Shown: piece by piece, positions 18,966 through 27,657 of the stretch | How positions within the stretch are numbered: position 1 is the stretch's first letter | How the letters are laid out: each line of letters begins with the position of its first letter | NCBI GenBank assembly: GCA_030442035.1 | Contig: JAUJEA010000002.1 | Span: forward strand, 1 to 64,000 | DNA: 64,000 bases | Direction of reading: 5' to 3' | DNA from: Splendidivirga corallicola | GTDB taxonomy: Bacteria; Bacteroidota; Bacteroidia; Cytophagales; Cyclobacteriaceae | Translations under genes and position numbers: made by a program | Notes under the pieces: generated by a model | What the model was told of the DNA's origin: nothing | Databases searched by the model: none | What the model saw: the letters and a program-made list of their open reading frames with translations, nothing else

Positions 18966-20354
18966 CTATCGAACCGGTCTAGGAAATACCGGTAGACTAC
19001 TATGTCCATCAGCATCAACCGATTGCACTGCGAAGAAATAATTGTCTTTCGAATAGGGAATTGTGGCTGTGGTATCCGTGACATAAATTTTTTGTTCCCA
19101 ATTAGATTGATAAGTCTCCCTTAATAATATATTGTATCCTGCGGGCTCTTTACCTTTTGGTTTGTCCCACACCAAGGTGGTATTATTGTTCAGATTAAAT
19201 TTTAATCCAACATTTTGAGGTTCATAAGGCGCATAGGCAAGATTCGCCATGGCTGCCAAATTAACGCGGGCCACCTTTGCAGTATAATTGTAATCTACAA
19301 ACTCAGGAAGATCTCCGTATTGTATGCCGTCCTCCACTCTGATATCCTGATGTTGATGAACAAAATTTTCATTGATCTCACACATTCTAATGGCAGTAAA
19401 ACCATTTCTGCTAAAAGGAGTATGATCACCACCTCTTAAAAATCTATCAGTTCTATAATTAAGTACCACTTCAAAATTCTCCACGTAGGATTCACCTAGT
19501 TCTTTAATGTAGCGAGCCAGTTGCCTGGATTTACTATCGTTTTCAGCCCCTGTTCTTCTTCGCAATCTCCTCATATTATCTGTCTCGAAAGCCGGAATGG
19601 TTTCGCTGAAAACCCTGACTCTTGTGGAATCTTTAATATTGGTGTTACTGGAAATAGTATTGCCCACAATATCATTATTGAACATAGCGATAACATTGAT
19701 GCTATCTTGTCTACATTTCCGGGCCAAATGAGTTGCACCAAATAAGCCCTGCTCCTCCCCTTGTACTGCCACAAAAATGATGGTCAATGGAAATTCTCTT
19801 TTTGACATCACTCGACATAATTCCATGACAACAGCTACTCCTGATGCATCATCATTTGCACCAGGGGCATCACGCTCGGCATCCATCACATCAGAAACCC
19901 TTGAATCAAGATGTCCGCTTACGATGAGGACCCTGTCATCATCGGGATCAGTTCCTTTTAGTGTCGCCATAGCATTTTTCATAAGAACATCATGGGGTAT
20001 TCTACCTGATTTTTGAACGACATAGGGATCAAGTATTGCTTTCAGACGTCCGCTTGAAGCCTTTCCAAATTCTTCAAACTTACTTTTGACCCATCTTCTG
20101 GCTGCCCCAATTCCCCTGGTATCACTCACCGTGTCGCTCAGTGAATGTCTGGTGCCAAAATCTACCATGGTACCAATATATGCCCTAATGCTATCAACCG
20201 ATATTTCCTGCACCATGTTTGAAATTTCAGTGTCTTTGGGTGCAGCCAATGGTTTTTTCTTCCCACCTTCGGAATCTTGAATAGCGTTATTACTGTCTTG
20301 TCCGCATGACAAAAAAGCAAATAAGAATAAGATAAGTAGTGGTATAGTCTTCAT
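18966..20354 (-). CDS. M28 family zinc metallopeptidase with fibronectin III tail, lipoprotein
   Basis: 462-residue aminopeptidase-type enzyme. The lipobox FLSC places Cys17 at the membrane. The co-catalytic zinc site reads VSGHLDSR (His148, Asp150), GANDDASG (bridging Asp168), VQGEEQGLFG (catalytic Glu200, ligand Glu201) and FNNDIVGN (Asp228); the last ligand is in the GGDHTPFSR block. A fibronectin-III-like domain (about 370-460) ends the protein. It probably clips N-terminal residues or peptides at the outer surface for nutrition. Its terminator-separated neighbours look unrelated. Confidence 0.92.
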   Translation of the reverse strand: MKTIPLLILFLFAFLSCGQDSNNAIQDSEGGKKKPLAAPKDTEISNMVQEISVDSIRAYIGTMVDFGTRHSLSDTVSDTRGIGAARRWVKSKFEEFGKASSGRLKAILDPYVVQKSGRIPHDVLMKNAMATLKGTDPDDDRVLIVSGHLDSRVSDVMDAERDAPGANDDASGVAVVMELCRVMSKREFPLTIIFVAVQGEEQGLFGATHLARKCRQDSINVIAMFNNDIVGNTISSNTNIKDSTRVRVFSETIPAFETDNMRRLRRRTGAENDSKSRQLARYIKELGESYVENFEVVLNYRTDRFLRGGDHTPFSRNGFTAIRMCEINENFVHQHQDIRVEDGIQYGDLPEFVDYNYTAKVARVNLAAMANLAYAPYEPQNVGLKFNLNNNTTLVWDKPKGKEPAGYNILLRETYQSNWEQKIYVTDTTATIPYSKDNYFFAVQSVDADGHSSLPVFPRPVR

Positions 20355-20507
20355 AATGTGTGGTTAATGTTGCAAATTGAGTAGCGCTAAAAATAGATTG
20401 AATTGGCTGTTTTTCAAAAAAGTACACAGGATGAATCGCATTCTGTCGCACAGTTTACCTAACCTTGATGTATATCAGGATTTATGTTCTGTCTAACTGG
20501 GCATAGT

Positions 20508-21338
20508 TTAGTTTATTGGCTGATCTGCCTTAAACTCATTTTTAAGAAGGTGAGAGATTTCGGATAATGGTATTTCCAAGCTAGTTGGTCCTTGTGCATA
20601 TGATGCTATCTCATAATCGTTGAAATAAAAAATAAGTTTGTCATTGGTAATGGCAAAATTATCATTTACGGCAAACTTGTCATTTTCAAATAGAAAATCG
20701 GCATCCGAGAGGTTTTGATCTTGATCTATGTTTTTGAGTTTACGAAACTTAACTTCCGCTATGGTGTTAAGCTGTTCTCTTTCCGCGATAATATCCTCAA
20801 GCCCCAATTTGTGTCCTGTTTTTACATTGAAGTTTACATAATGCAGTTGATAATTAGGATGAGCTCCCCCCAAATAAGAGTCGTTGGCCATAGCCATTGA
20901 AAATATGTCGGTATCATTTTTTAAAACACGAATGTCAATTTCCTGAATCCAGGTCTGAAAGGTTTCGGGCATTTTAGATTTAAAATCCTGATAATCGGCA
21001 ATGAATACATGGATCGCACCTTGCAAAGTTTTTACCGTATCACCAGCACCAATCATATCAAGAATCTGATCTTTTATAAAACCATTTAGTTCATCCCTCA
21101 CAGTTTCAGATAAACCTCCGGTTACTTCAGGATATTTAATTTGAACATAGCTGCATTCTCTAAGTGAATCATCACACAGATTATCCATTTTTCTAATCAG
21201 TTGTGTGGTATACTGTACAGAGTCCGGAACATTTGTTTCCCCTTGAACCGTTTCCTTTTCTCCTTGCTTCTTTGAAAACTCGCAAGCAGTCAAAAACAAG
21301 AATTGAAATAGTATGAAAATGGGAATTATATATCTCAC
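20508..21338 (-). CDS. DUF3298/RsiV-like domain lipoprotein
   Basis: 276 residues with the lipobox LTAC (Cys19). The C-terminal half, SYLGGAHPNYQLHYVNFNVKTGHKLGLEDII, then NFAITNDKLIFYFNDYEIASYAQGP, is the DUF3298 fold seen in anti-sigma factor RsiV, where it binds lysozyme. The N-terminal PdaC/DUF4163-like part carries YVQIKYPEVTGG. No sigma factor is next to it, so a peptidoglycan- or lysozyme-related role is only inferred from the family. Confidence 0.8.
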   Translation of the reverse strand: MRYIIPIFILFQFLFLTACEFSKKQGEKETVQGETNVPDSVQYTTQLIRKMDNLCDDSLRECSYVQIKYPEVTGGLSETVRDELNGFIKDQILDMIGAGDTVKTLQGAIHVFIADYQDFKSKMPETFQTWIQEIDIRVLKNDTDIFSMAMANDSYLGGAHPNYQLHYVNFNVKTGHKLGLEDIIAEREQLNTIAEVKFRKLKNIDQDQNLSDADFLFENDKFAVNDNFAITNDKLIFYFNDYEIASYAQGPTSLEIPLSEISHLLKNEFKADQPIN

Positions 21339-21578
21339 AACTAACGAAGTTTGGCGTTGATTCTAATATAGAACAAAATATGATGATTTCGCAGCCTGAA
21401 TAAAACAGAGTTAAATTGGGATTATTGCATTAAACAAAATAATAAAAGGATCCAGGCTATCAGATTTTATATCTTAGTCTTTATTTTGCATAGATATGAA
21501 TTAGTGAAAAACCTGATAGCCACGTCTTCATTTGAAAAGGCTCATTGAAATTACATTAACCAGGAATCATCATTGCTT

Positions 21579-21974
21579 ATGACGCTCTCTATTTCCACTC
21601 CCGCACTGCTATTTCCCGCAATCACATTGCTACTATTGGCTTATACCAATAAATTTGTTGCACTTGCCACAATTATCAGGAACCTAAGGCAACAACATTT
21701 GAATAACCCGGGTCGATCTGTGCTGATAGGGCAGATTGAAAATTTACGTAGAAGATTAAATATGATCCGGTATATGCAAATTCTTGGAATAGTAAGTTTC
21801 TTTCTTACAGTGCTTTGCATGTTTCTTTTGTTCCAGGAAAACAATGTATTGGCTAATTACATCTTTGGAGCCAGCTTGTTGGCATTGTTAGGTTCATTGT
21901 CCATTTCTCTTTGGGAAACTCAAATCTCTACAAAAGCACTCAACCTGGAATTAAGCGATATGGAAGATAACTGA
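21579..21974 (+). CDS. DUF2721 family membrane protein
   Basis: 131 residues with three hydrophobic helices (about 5-30, 66-86, 95-115) separated by a basic loop RNLRQQHLNNPGR followed by IGQIENLRRRLNMIRYMQILGI, a conserved arrangement of DUF2721. I used the ATG at 21579; a TTG two codons earlier is also open. Function unknown; likely inner membrane. Confidence 0.82.
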   Translation: MTLSISTPALLFPAITLLLLAYTNKFVALATIIRNLRQQHLNNPGRSVLIGQIENLRRRLNMIRYMQILGIVSFFLTVLCMFLLFQENNVLANYIFGASLLALLGSLSISLWETQISTKALNLELSDMEDN

Positions 21975-22197
21975 TACCTTTAATTTAAGGAATAAGGCTC
22001 AATGTTTGAATGAGTTAAAAAAGCAAGGATTTTTAGCTCTTTGGTCTATAAGCTGTCCGGAGTACAAAAAAGATTGGTAGAAGTCCATCCCCAGGCACTT
22101 AGGTTATTTTCATCCAGGCTCCTGTCATAACTCATTATTAATCAATAGATAAATTCAAAACAATACTGTTTTTTGCCCTAAGAATTTTGTAAATTAT

Positions 22198-22674
22198 ATG
22201 CATAACCAAAAAATTTTAACTATGGATGCACTTGCCAAACTTGAAACCTGGGCCGCACCCAAAAGAACAAAATGGATGGGTATTTTGCGCATTGCCCTGG
22301 GTACTTTTATCGTATATAAAGGGATTATCTTCACCATAGACATTAACTCACTTCAGGCTATCACGAGCAGGATGGATATCTTATTTGCTTCTGTAGGGCT
22401 GGCACATTATGTAATTGCTGCACATATTATTGGAGGAAGTATGCTCGCCTTTGGAATTTTTACCAGAGGGGCCAGCCTTATACAAATTCCAATATTGATT
22501 GGTGCCGTTATTTTTGTCAATTTTGATAAAGGTTTCTTATCTGTTGGAAATCATATGGAGCTTGAAGTTTCCATTATAGTACTCGCTCTCCTCATTTTCT
22601 TTTTCATTTTTGGAGGTGGTAAATGGTCATTGGATGAGTTGAGAAGAAAGGATATTATCATGCACAAAACCTGA
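22198..22674 (+). CDS. DoxX family inner-membrane protein
   Basis: 158 residues with four helices: RIALGTFIVYKGIIF, the conserved YVIAAHIIGGSMLAFGIFTRGASL, IPILIGAVIF and VLALLIFFFIFGGG. DoxX-like proteins are linked to quinol/oxidative stress functions in a few species, but this one's role is open. A second ATG at 22222 would give a protein eight residues shorter (MDALAKLETW). An AAAAGGTTAACCTTTT palindrome starts at the stop codon. Confidence 0.8.
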   Translation: MHNQKILTMDALAKLETWAAPKRTKWMGILRIALGTFIVYKGIIFTIDINSLQAITSRMDILFASVGLAHYVIAAHIIGGSMLAFGIFTRGASLIQIPILIGAVIFVNFDKGFLSVGNHMELEVSIIVLALLIFFFIFGGGKWSLDELRRKDIIMHKT

Positions 22675-23098
22675 AAAGGTTAACCTTTTTAATAGCTGTA
22701 TCACGCTTCAGAGTATTTTTAAACTATCAAAGAGATCTTTGGCAAGCGTGATACCTCCCGGTCAGATAGCAGGCACATATATCATTGTTAGTTTTAATGT
22801 TGATTTATCGAGGTGTGTACGAATTGAGTTTAGTGCAGACCTTGTCGAATACTTTTCTAGTTTTGAAGATTAAGTAAAGTTTATGAATATTTTTTAGGCC
22901 GGATTTTTTACAACCGTCAATCAACTGGTGATTTCAAGTCAGTAGTGGATTTGGCTCAGCTTATTTTTTAATGATATTGTCAGCATGGAAGACAGAATAC
23001 AATATCCTTACAGAGATTATGCGAGGAATTTGAATTGCAAAACATTAATTTTATACCAGGTCTTCAAGTGTGTCTAACTAAAAAGAAACAAACTTCTT
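22675..23098. other. 424-base spacer without a recognisable gene
   Basis: AT-rich. It starts with the AAAAGGTTAACCTTTT palindrome (22674-22689), which could fold as a weak terminator for the DoxX gene. A 30-codon ATG frame at 22986-23075 has no family resemblance and no ribosome site, so I do not call it. Nothing else supported. Confidence 0.5.
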
Positions 23099-23593
23099 GT
23101 GGTTAAGAACAGCCTAAATATCAGAATCAGTAACTATTTCCCAACCCCAATCTTCATATTAGCCATAATTATGATCATAGTAGCACTTATCCTGGTGTCT
23201 ACACTTCCGATCCCATCAGTGCTATTAGTGATCCTGGCCATCTTTATTTTTACAACTTACTACGGGTTGGACATCAGTCTGGATGATAAATATTATTGGG
23301 AGTATATTTGGTTATTTGGATTCAGAAAAGGGAAAAAACGAAATTTCAGTCATATAGAATATTTGTACATTACCAAAAACCGGTATACACAAACATTAGG
23401 AATTCGTGGCCCTTCAACTACCATAAGAGCAGCTGAATATCACGGTTTGATCAAATTCTCAAATGATGAGAAAATCCATTTGTGTGATTCAAAAATTAAA
23501 CAGAAAGTTATTAAAAGATTAAGATCATATGCCACTCATTTAAAAGTAGAAATTTTTGATCTTACGGAAGGAAAAGCACGATTAATTGAATGA
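23099..23593 (+). CDS. Uncharacterised two-helix membrane protein
   Basis: 164 residues. Two transmembrane helices close together (about 16-36 and 40-56), then a soluble C-terminal domain with LDDKYYWEYIWLFGFRKGKKRNFSHIEYLYI. That resembles small PH-like membrane proteins (bPH/YdbT-like fold) but I cannot name a family. GTG start at 23099, no better ATG. It lies just upstream of arsR on the same strand, with 99 bases between, so co-transcription is possible but the arsR promoter appears to be its own. Confidence 0.65.
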   Translation: MVKNSLNIRISNYFPTPIFILAIIMIIVALILVSTLPIPSVLLVILAIFIFTTYYGLDISLDDKYYWEYIWLFGFRKGKKRNFSHIEYLYITKNRYTQTLGIRGPSTTIRAAEYHGLIKFSNDEKIHLCDSKIKQKVIKRLRSYATHLKVEIFDLTEGKARLIE

Positions 23594-23651
23594 ATACTAC
23601 TCTGATACTCTGAATATTTGTGCTAATGGTGATTAATTTTTAACAAATAAC

Positions 23652-23682
23652 TTGGATATCAATTACATTAATCGTAATATTG
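23652..23682 (+). promoter_or_regulatory. Candidate arsR promoter
   Basis: TTG at 23652-23654 and TAATATTG at 23675-23682 are spaced 20 bases apart, close to the Bacteroidota -33/-7 promoter pattern (TTTG, about 19 bases, TAnnTTTG). The -7 box lies inside the palindrome that I take as the ArsR operator, as expected for metal-relieved autorepression. Confidence 0.4.
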
Positions 23683-23686
23683 CGAT
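23671..23686. promoter_or_regulatory. Candidate ArsR operator, copy 1
   Basis: ATCGTAATATTGCGAT is a near-perfect 16-bp palindrome 6 bases before the arsR start. Copy 2 (24044-24059) differs by one base and lies in front of arsI. ArsR/SmtB repressors are known to bind AT-rich palindromes like this in their own promoters. Confidence 0.6.
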
Positions 23687-23692
23687 AAATAG

Positions 23693-24025
23693 ATGATTAT
23701 GGGAGTTACAAAAACACAGAACTTCAGTACAAGACAAAACGAACTAGCCAGACTGGCAAAAGCTTTTGCCCACCCGGCAAGGATCGCTATCATTGAGCAC
23801 TTGCTCAATAAAACTACCTGTGTTTGCGGTGATCTCGTTGATGAACTTCCATTGGCCCAGGCTACTGTTTCACAGCATCTCAAAGAGCTTAAGGAGGCTG
23901 GTATCCTTCAAGGCGATATAGAAGGCACACGAGTTTGCTATTGCATCGATCGTGAGGCCTGGGAAGATACCAGAAAACAATTTAATGAACTATTCAATAG
24001 CTTAACTGAAATTAACAGCTGTTGA
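23693..24025 (+). CDS. arsR: ArsR family metalloregulator
   Basis: 110 residues, winged-helix repressor. [20 protein letters not shown] leads into the metal site [11 protein letters not shown] (Cys43 and Cys45) on the DNA-binding helix region, as in arsenic-sensing Ars[16 protein letters not shown] is the recognition helix. Additional Cys82, Cys84 and a terminal Cys110 could complete a three-thiol As(III)/Sb(III) site. It likely represses itself and arsI through the two matching palindromes. Alternative start at 23699 (MGVTKT). Confidence 0.93.
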   Translation: MIMGVTKTQNFSTRQNELARLAKAFAHPARIAIIEHLLNKTTCVCGDLVDELPLAQATVSQHLKELKEAGILQGDIEGTRVCYCIDREAWEDTRKQFNELFNSLTEINSC

Positions 24026-24043
24026 TTTTTTTTGAACATATTT

Positions 24044-24059
24044 ATCGTAATATTGCAAT
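24044..24059. promoter_or_regulatory. Candidate ArsR operator, copy 2
   Basis: ATCGTAATATTGCAAT, one base different from copy 1, 15 bases before the arsI start codon. The TAATATTG inside it again matches a -7 box, with a TTG 23 bases upstream. It implies arsI has its own ArsR-controlled promoter. Confidence 0.6.
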
Positions 24060-24074
24060 TAAACAATAATTATC

Positions 24075-24581
24075 ATGAATGAAAATCCATTTCCCAGAAT
24101 GCATGTGAGCTTCTATGTAAGCAACTTGCAGAACACTATCGATTTCTATTCCAAGTTCTTTAACAAGCCGGTCGATAAAGTTGAACCTGGCTATGCCAAG
24201 TTTATTCTTGCAGAACCCTCTTTGGTCATATCATTTCTTGAGAACAAATCCCGTGTTAAGGAAAATTTTGGACACCTGGGCATTCAAGTGGAAACACCTG
24301 AATTACTGGAAGAAAAGAAAACATTGGTAGCATCTTCAGGGCTGTCAATAAAAGAAGAATTAGGAACGAACTGTTGTTATGCGCAACAAGACAAGTTTTG
24401 GGTTCATGATCCTGACAATATCGCATGGGAGGTGTATTACTTCCACAAAGATGTTGCCTTCAATGATCCTCATTATAGTAAACCAACCTCGGCATGCTGT
24501 GCCCCGGAAGAAGCTAAAACTAAACAACTCGAAGGGGATGAAAAGGAAGCATGTTGCGAAGTAGAAAGTTGTGGTTGCTAG
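24075..24581 (+). CDS. arsI: ArsI/CadI-type C-As lyase (VOC fold)
   Basis: 168 residues. ArsI cleaves the C-As bond of trivalent methylated organoarsenicals with Fe(II) and O2. Seen here: HVSFYVSNLQNTIDFYSKFFN with His10, GHLGIQVE with His67, and HDPDNIAWEVY with Glu119 as the 2-His-1-Glu iron site; the substrate thiol pair NCC (Cys100, Cys101) that binds trivalent arsenic; and a Cys-rich tail (ACCAPEE, ACCEVESCGC). CadI-like relatives bind cadmium, so metal choice is not certain. Own operator; ends at a strong terminator. Confidence 0.93.
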   Translation: MNENPFPRMHVSFYVSNLQNTIDFYSKFFNKPVDKVEPGYAKFILAEPSLVISFLENKSRVKENFGHLGIQVETPELLEEKKTLVASSGLSIKEELGTNCCYAQQDKFWVHDPDNIAWEVYYFHKDVAFNDPHYSKPTSACCAPEEAKTKQLEGDEKEACCEVESCGC

Positions 24582-24589
24582 CACTGCTG

Positions 24590-24626
24590 AATGGTCCAGT
24601 CTCTAAGGCGCTGGACCATTTTAATT
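24590..24626. terminator. Bidirectional terminator
   Basis: AATGGTCCAG (24590-24599) and CTGGACCATT (24611-24620) form a perfect 10-bp stem with an 11-nt loop and a T-rich tail, between convergent arsI and a lipoprotein gene. Confidence 0.82.
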
Positions 24627-24661
24627 ATTTCTTGTATGAATATGATTTGACCTGATGTACA

Positions 24662-25060
24662 TCAATCCCAAATAGATTCGCCTTTACGCCGTTTCCATAT
24701 CGTGTCATCCGTTGTCAAGCGAAGGGTATTCTCATCAATGATATCAAATACAATCCTATTGGTAAATTCAGTACTTCCCTTAGGGCTAAGTACAATTTGA
24801 TTACGATGAAAGGAATAAGATACCTTATTTATGATATCTGTAAATGTGATATGGGCTTCCCGGCCGTCCAGAAATTCTAATGATTGATGGCAATTCAGAA
24901 AAAAATCAGGATAAGGTTGAGCGTCCAGACAGGCCTGCTTAGTCTCAAAAAATAAATGATCAAATGTTTGTCCGGCTAAACTGAATTTTATCTCCAGATC
25001 ATTAGAGCAACCCGGATACAGAAAGGAAAATATGATAATAACTATGCTTACTTTTTTCAC
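24662..25060 (-). CDS. Small lipoprotein of unknown function
   Basis: 132 residues. Hydrophobic signal then YPGC with Cys18 as the lipid-modified residue. Beta-rich body resembles the lipocalin-like lipoproteins common in Cytophagales (FDHLFFETKQACLDAQPYPDFFLNC, with Cys pair that may form a disulfide). No family assignment. It sits head-to-head with arsC on a 254-base spacer but nothing links it to arsenic. Confidence 0.7.
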   Translation of the reverse strand: MKKVSIVIIIFSFLYPGCSNDLEIKFSLAGQTFDHLFFETKQACLDAQPYPDFFLNCHQSLEFLDGREAHITFTDIINKVSYSFHRNQIVLSPKGSTEFTNRIVFDIIDENTLRLTTDDTIWKRRKGESIWD

Positions 25061-25121
25061 CTCACATAAAAGATTGTTGTATGTATATTAAGACACCCTA
25101 CACCAACGTACCGTTGCAAGT

Positions 25122-25149
25122 ACTAATTGATGCATCAGCATTAATTAGT
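25122..25149. repeat. Inverted repeat in the lipoprotein/arsC spacer
   Basis: ACTAATTGATGC (25122-25133) and GCATTAATTAGT (25138-25149) form a 12-bp inverted repeat with one mismatch around a 4-nt spacer, in the divergent region between the lipoprotein gene and arsC. It may be a regulator operator or a hairpin. Confidence 0.4.
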
Positions 25150-25314
25150 TTTGCCAAAAGGTGCAGTATAGGAGGTCCATCCCATTTTAATTATATGTTA
25201 AATATTTGTATTTAACCGGAAGGAAAAGTAAATCGCTATAAATTTGAGGCACCTAAGAAGTCCATACTTGTTAATTGAAATAAAATAATATCCTTAGAAG
25301 ATTGATTATTACCT

Positions 25315-25740
25315 ATGAACAAAAAAATATTAGTGCTTTGCACCGGTAATTCCTGCCGCAGCCAAATAGCTGAAGGCTACTTAAGACATTTTGCCAATGA
25401 CAATACAGAAGTATATAGTGCCGGGGTCGAAACGCATGGTGTCAATCCTAAAGCCATTCAAACTATGGCAGAAGATGGCATAGACATTTCTCACCACACT
25501 TCAAACCATATTGATGAATACAGTGAATTAGATTTTGATTTCGTCATTACTGTTTGCGATAATGCCAAAGAGCGATGTCCCTATTTTCCTACTCAGGCAA
25601 AAAAATTCCATCATAATTTTCCGGATCCCGCCAAAGCAACCGGTACGGAAGAAGAGGTTCGTAAAGCCTTTAGTGAAGTCAGGGAAATGATCAAGACATA
25701 CACAAAGGCCTTCATAGATAATGAACTAGGACCAAATTGA
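25315..25740 (+). CDS. arsC: Thioredoxin-coupled arsenate reductase ArsC (low-MW phosphatase fold)
   Basis: 141 residues. Converts arsenate to arsenite using thioredoxin. CTGNSCRSQ gives the C-x5-R phosphatase loop with nucleophile Cys9; the relay thiols Cys81 and Cys88 lie in TVCDNAKERCPYFP, as in the Staphylococcus pI258 enzyme. FPDPAKATG carries the general acid Asp. Not preceded by a copy of the ATCGTAATATTG palindrome, so its regulation may differ from arsR/arsI. Confidence 0.95.
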   Translation: MNKKILVLCTGNSCRSQIAEGYLRHFANDNTEVYSAGVETHGVNPKAIQTMAEDGIDISHHTSNHIDEYSELDFDFVITVCDNAKERCPYFPTQAKKFHHNFPDPAKATGTEEEVRKAFSEVREMIKTYTKAFIDNELGPN

Positions 25741-25874
25741 TTTAAAAGAAAAATTCCTGCTTCCATATTCTAATTATTCCTTGATAATTACTCACTATTA
25801 ATTGGTCCGTGGCCTTCTATAATCCTGCTATATGATTAACTTAGTAAATAGAGGCCAAATTACGCTTGTCAACT

Positions 25875-26762
25875 ATGGGACATCATCACGGACATGATCA
25901 TGACCATTCAGTCTCAAATATCAAAGTAGCCTTTTTTTTAAATCTTGGTTTTACTTTGATAGAGATCATTGGAGGTATCTACACCAACAGCCTGGCCATC
26001 CTTTCCGATGCACTGCATGATCTGGGAGATAGTTTGAGTTTGGGTTTATCCTGGTACTTTCAAAAACTTTCAGGCCGTAAAAGGGATCAATCATTTTCTT
26101 ATGGATATAAGAGGTTTTCCTTGATGGGTGCCGTAATTAATTCCATTGTATTGATCATAGGTTCCATTTTTATTATTAGGGAGGCTATACCGAGAATTAT
26201 ACAACCTGAATCAGTAAATAGTCAGGGAATGCTCATATTGGCTATTTTCGGAATTTTGGTAAATGGCGCTGCTGTACTCAAATTACGTAAAGGAGACTCC
26301 ATCAATGAAAGAGTAGTATCATTACATCTATTGGAGGATGTATTGGGCTGGGTGGCCGTATTAATTGCCAGTATTGTCATGATCTTCACCGATGTTCCGG
26401 TTTTGGATCCCATATTATCTCTTTTGATTGCACTTTATGTTCTTTTTAATGTTTACAAAAATCTTAAAACCAGCTTAAAAATTATCCTGCAAGGCATCCC
26501 TGAAAACGCAAATATTAATGGGATCAAAACCAAACTTGAAAGCATTGAGGATATTCTGAATGTTCATGATATACATCTATGGTCTCTTGATGGGCATTAC
26601 CATATTCTTACTGTCCACCTGGTAGTCCCAGGCACAAAAAGCATGGATGCTTTGGTTTCAATAAAACAAGAGGTGAAAAGCTGCCTGAGTAAAGAAAACA
26701 TTAAACATGTCACCATTGAATTTGAAACCGAAGAAGAATATTGTGAACTGGAGGATTGTTGA
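25875..26762 (+). CDS. Cation diffusion facilitator (Zn/Cd/Co exporter), CzcD/ZitB type
   Basis: 295 residues with an N-terminal His-rich segment (GHHHGHDHDHS) that can bind metal, six hydrophobic helices, and the signature LAILSDALHDLGDSLSLGLSW whose His/Asp pairs line the transport site. The second metal site helix is VSLHLLEDVLGWVAVLIAS. The C-terminal cytosolic domain has IHDIHLWSLDGHYHILTVHL. I chose the ATG at 25875; a TTG at 25866 would add three residues. Exports divalent metal using the proton gradient. 134 bases after arsC. Confidence 0.93.
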   Translation: MGHHHGHDHDHSVSNIKVAFFLNLGFTLIEIIGGIYTNSLAILSDALHDLGDSLSLGLSWYFQKLSGRKRDQSFSYGYKRFSLMGAVINSIVLIIGSIFIIREAIPRIIQPESVNSQGMLILAIFGILVNGAAVLKLRKGDSINERVVSLHLLEDVLGWVAVLIASIVMIFTDVPVLDPILSLLIALYVLFNVYKNLKTSLKIILQGIPENANINGIKTKLESIEDILNVHDIHLWSLDGHYHILTVHLVVPGTKSMDALVSIKQEVKSCLSKENIKHVTIEFETEEEYCELEDC

Positions 26763-26981
26763 CCAATAGTTGTCCGTATTGGCTCATTTGATGTTCGGCT
26801 TTGTAACACAATAAACAACTTGTTAAAATGATAAGACCAGCAGATAGGATTTTCAGTATTTGGCATAACTCTTGGATAAAATCATATGATACAAAATTGT
26901 CTGTTGAATTGGTTGGTCTTCAAAACAAGCTAAATCAACATTATAGACAAAAGATCTTTTTAACCATTAAATTCAATACCC

Positions 26982-27521
26982 ATGAAAAGTAAATACTTAT
27001 TCTTAGTAGCATGGCTATTCATCATGTCCCATGTTGCGTTCGGGCAAACCGAAAAAGGACATAAACTGGTAGGAGGTTCTTTTAATATTGGCAGTTTGTC
27101 TACCTCCTCAGGCTCCAGTGATAATATATTCTTTCTATCGATTGCTCCGAATATTGCCTTTTTCATTGCTGACAATGTAGCTATAGGCGGAGCCCTGGGC
27201 ATAGATCTTTCAGATAGCGACAATGCATCCTCAACCTCCATCTCCATTTCGCCAATGGGTAGATACTATTTTGGGGATAGTGAAAAAACTAAATGGTTTG
27301 GCACTGGTACACTTGGTTTTGTTTCAAGCAAAACCGAAACCCTTGGTTTTGAAGTTACCCGAAGCGGCATTACCGGACACCTTGGAGTTGGACTTGCCTA
27401 TTTCCTTAATGAATTTGTAAGTATTGAAGGTGTCTTTGGTTATCGCTTTACCAAGTTCGAAGATCTGGATGCGGTATCCAGAACCGGATTAGACGTTGGG
27501 TTACAGATATATTTACCTTAA
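26982..27521 (+). CDS. Small outer-membrane beta-barrel protein
   Basis: 179 residues. Signal peptide (MKSKYLFLVAWLFIMSHVAFG) then alternating strands typical of an 8-stranded barrel (VAIGGALGIDLS, SISISPMGRYYF, ITGHLGVGLAYFL) and a C-terminal aromatic/hydrophobic strand TGLDVGLQIYLP. Outer-membrane location inferred. No specific function. Confidence 0.82.
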   Translation: MKSKYLFLVAWLFIMSHVAFGQTEKGHKLVGGSFNIGSLSTSSGSSDNIFFLSIAPNIAFFIADNVAIGGALGIDLSDSDNASSTSISISPMGRYYFGDSEKTKWFGTGTLGFVSSKTETLGFEVTRSGITGHLGVGLAYFLNEFVSIEGVFGYRFTKFEDLDAVSRTGLDVGLQIYLP

Positions 27522-27584
27522 CTCAATATTCGAATATCTCATATAATTTTTTACTGTATTTAATTGGTGGTGAGGAACATGATT

Positions 27585-27656
27585 GGTTACGAATTTCAAA
27601 TTACGAATTACGAAATGTCAAAATTCGTAATTCGTAATTGAAAATTCATAATTCCA
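27585..27656. repeat. Long AT-rich inverted repeat of AATTACGAATTACGAA type
   Basis: AATTACGAATTACGAA (27599-27614) and its exact complement (27624-27639) flank a 9-nt loop; the pairing continues imperfectly to about 27585 and 27655. Each arm is itself made of short AATTCGT units. It lies between convergent genes and could act as a two-way terminator, but its tandem structure looks like a dispersed repeat. Confidence 0.75.
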
Positions 27657-27657
27657 T

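Noticed and set aside
22674..22689. AAAAGGTTAACCTTTT palindrome after the DoxX gene
   Set aside because: No loop-forming centre beyond a 2-4 base turn and no GC-rich stem, so I list it only in the spacer entry and do not call it a terminator.
22986..23075. 30-codon frame upstream of the two-helix membrane gene
   Set aside because: Too short, no homology or ribosome site.
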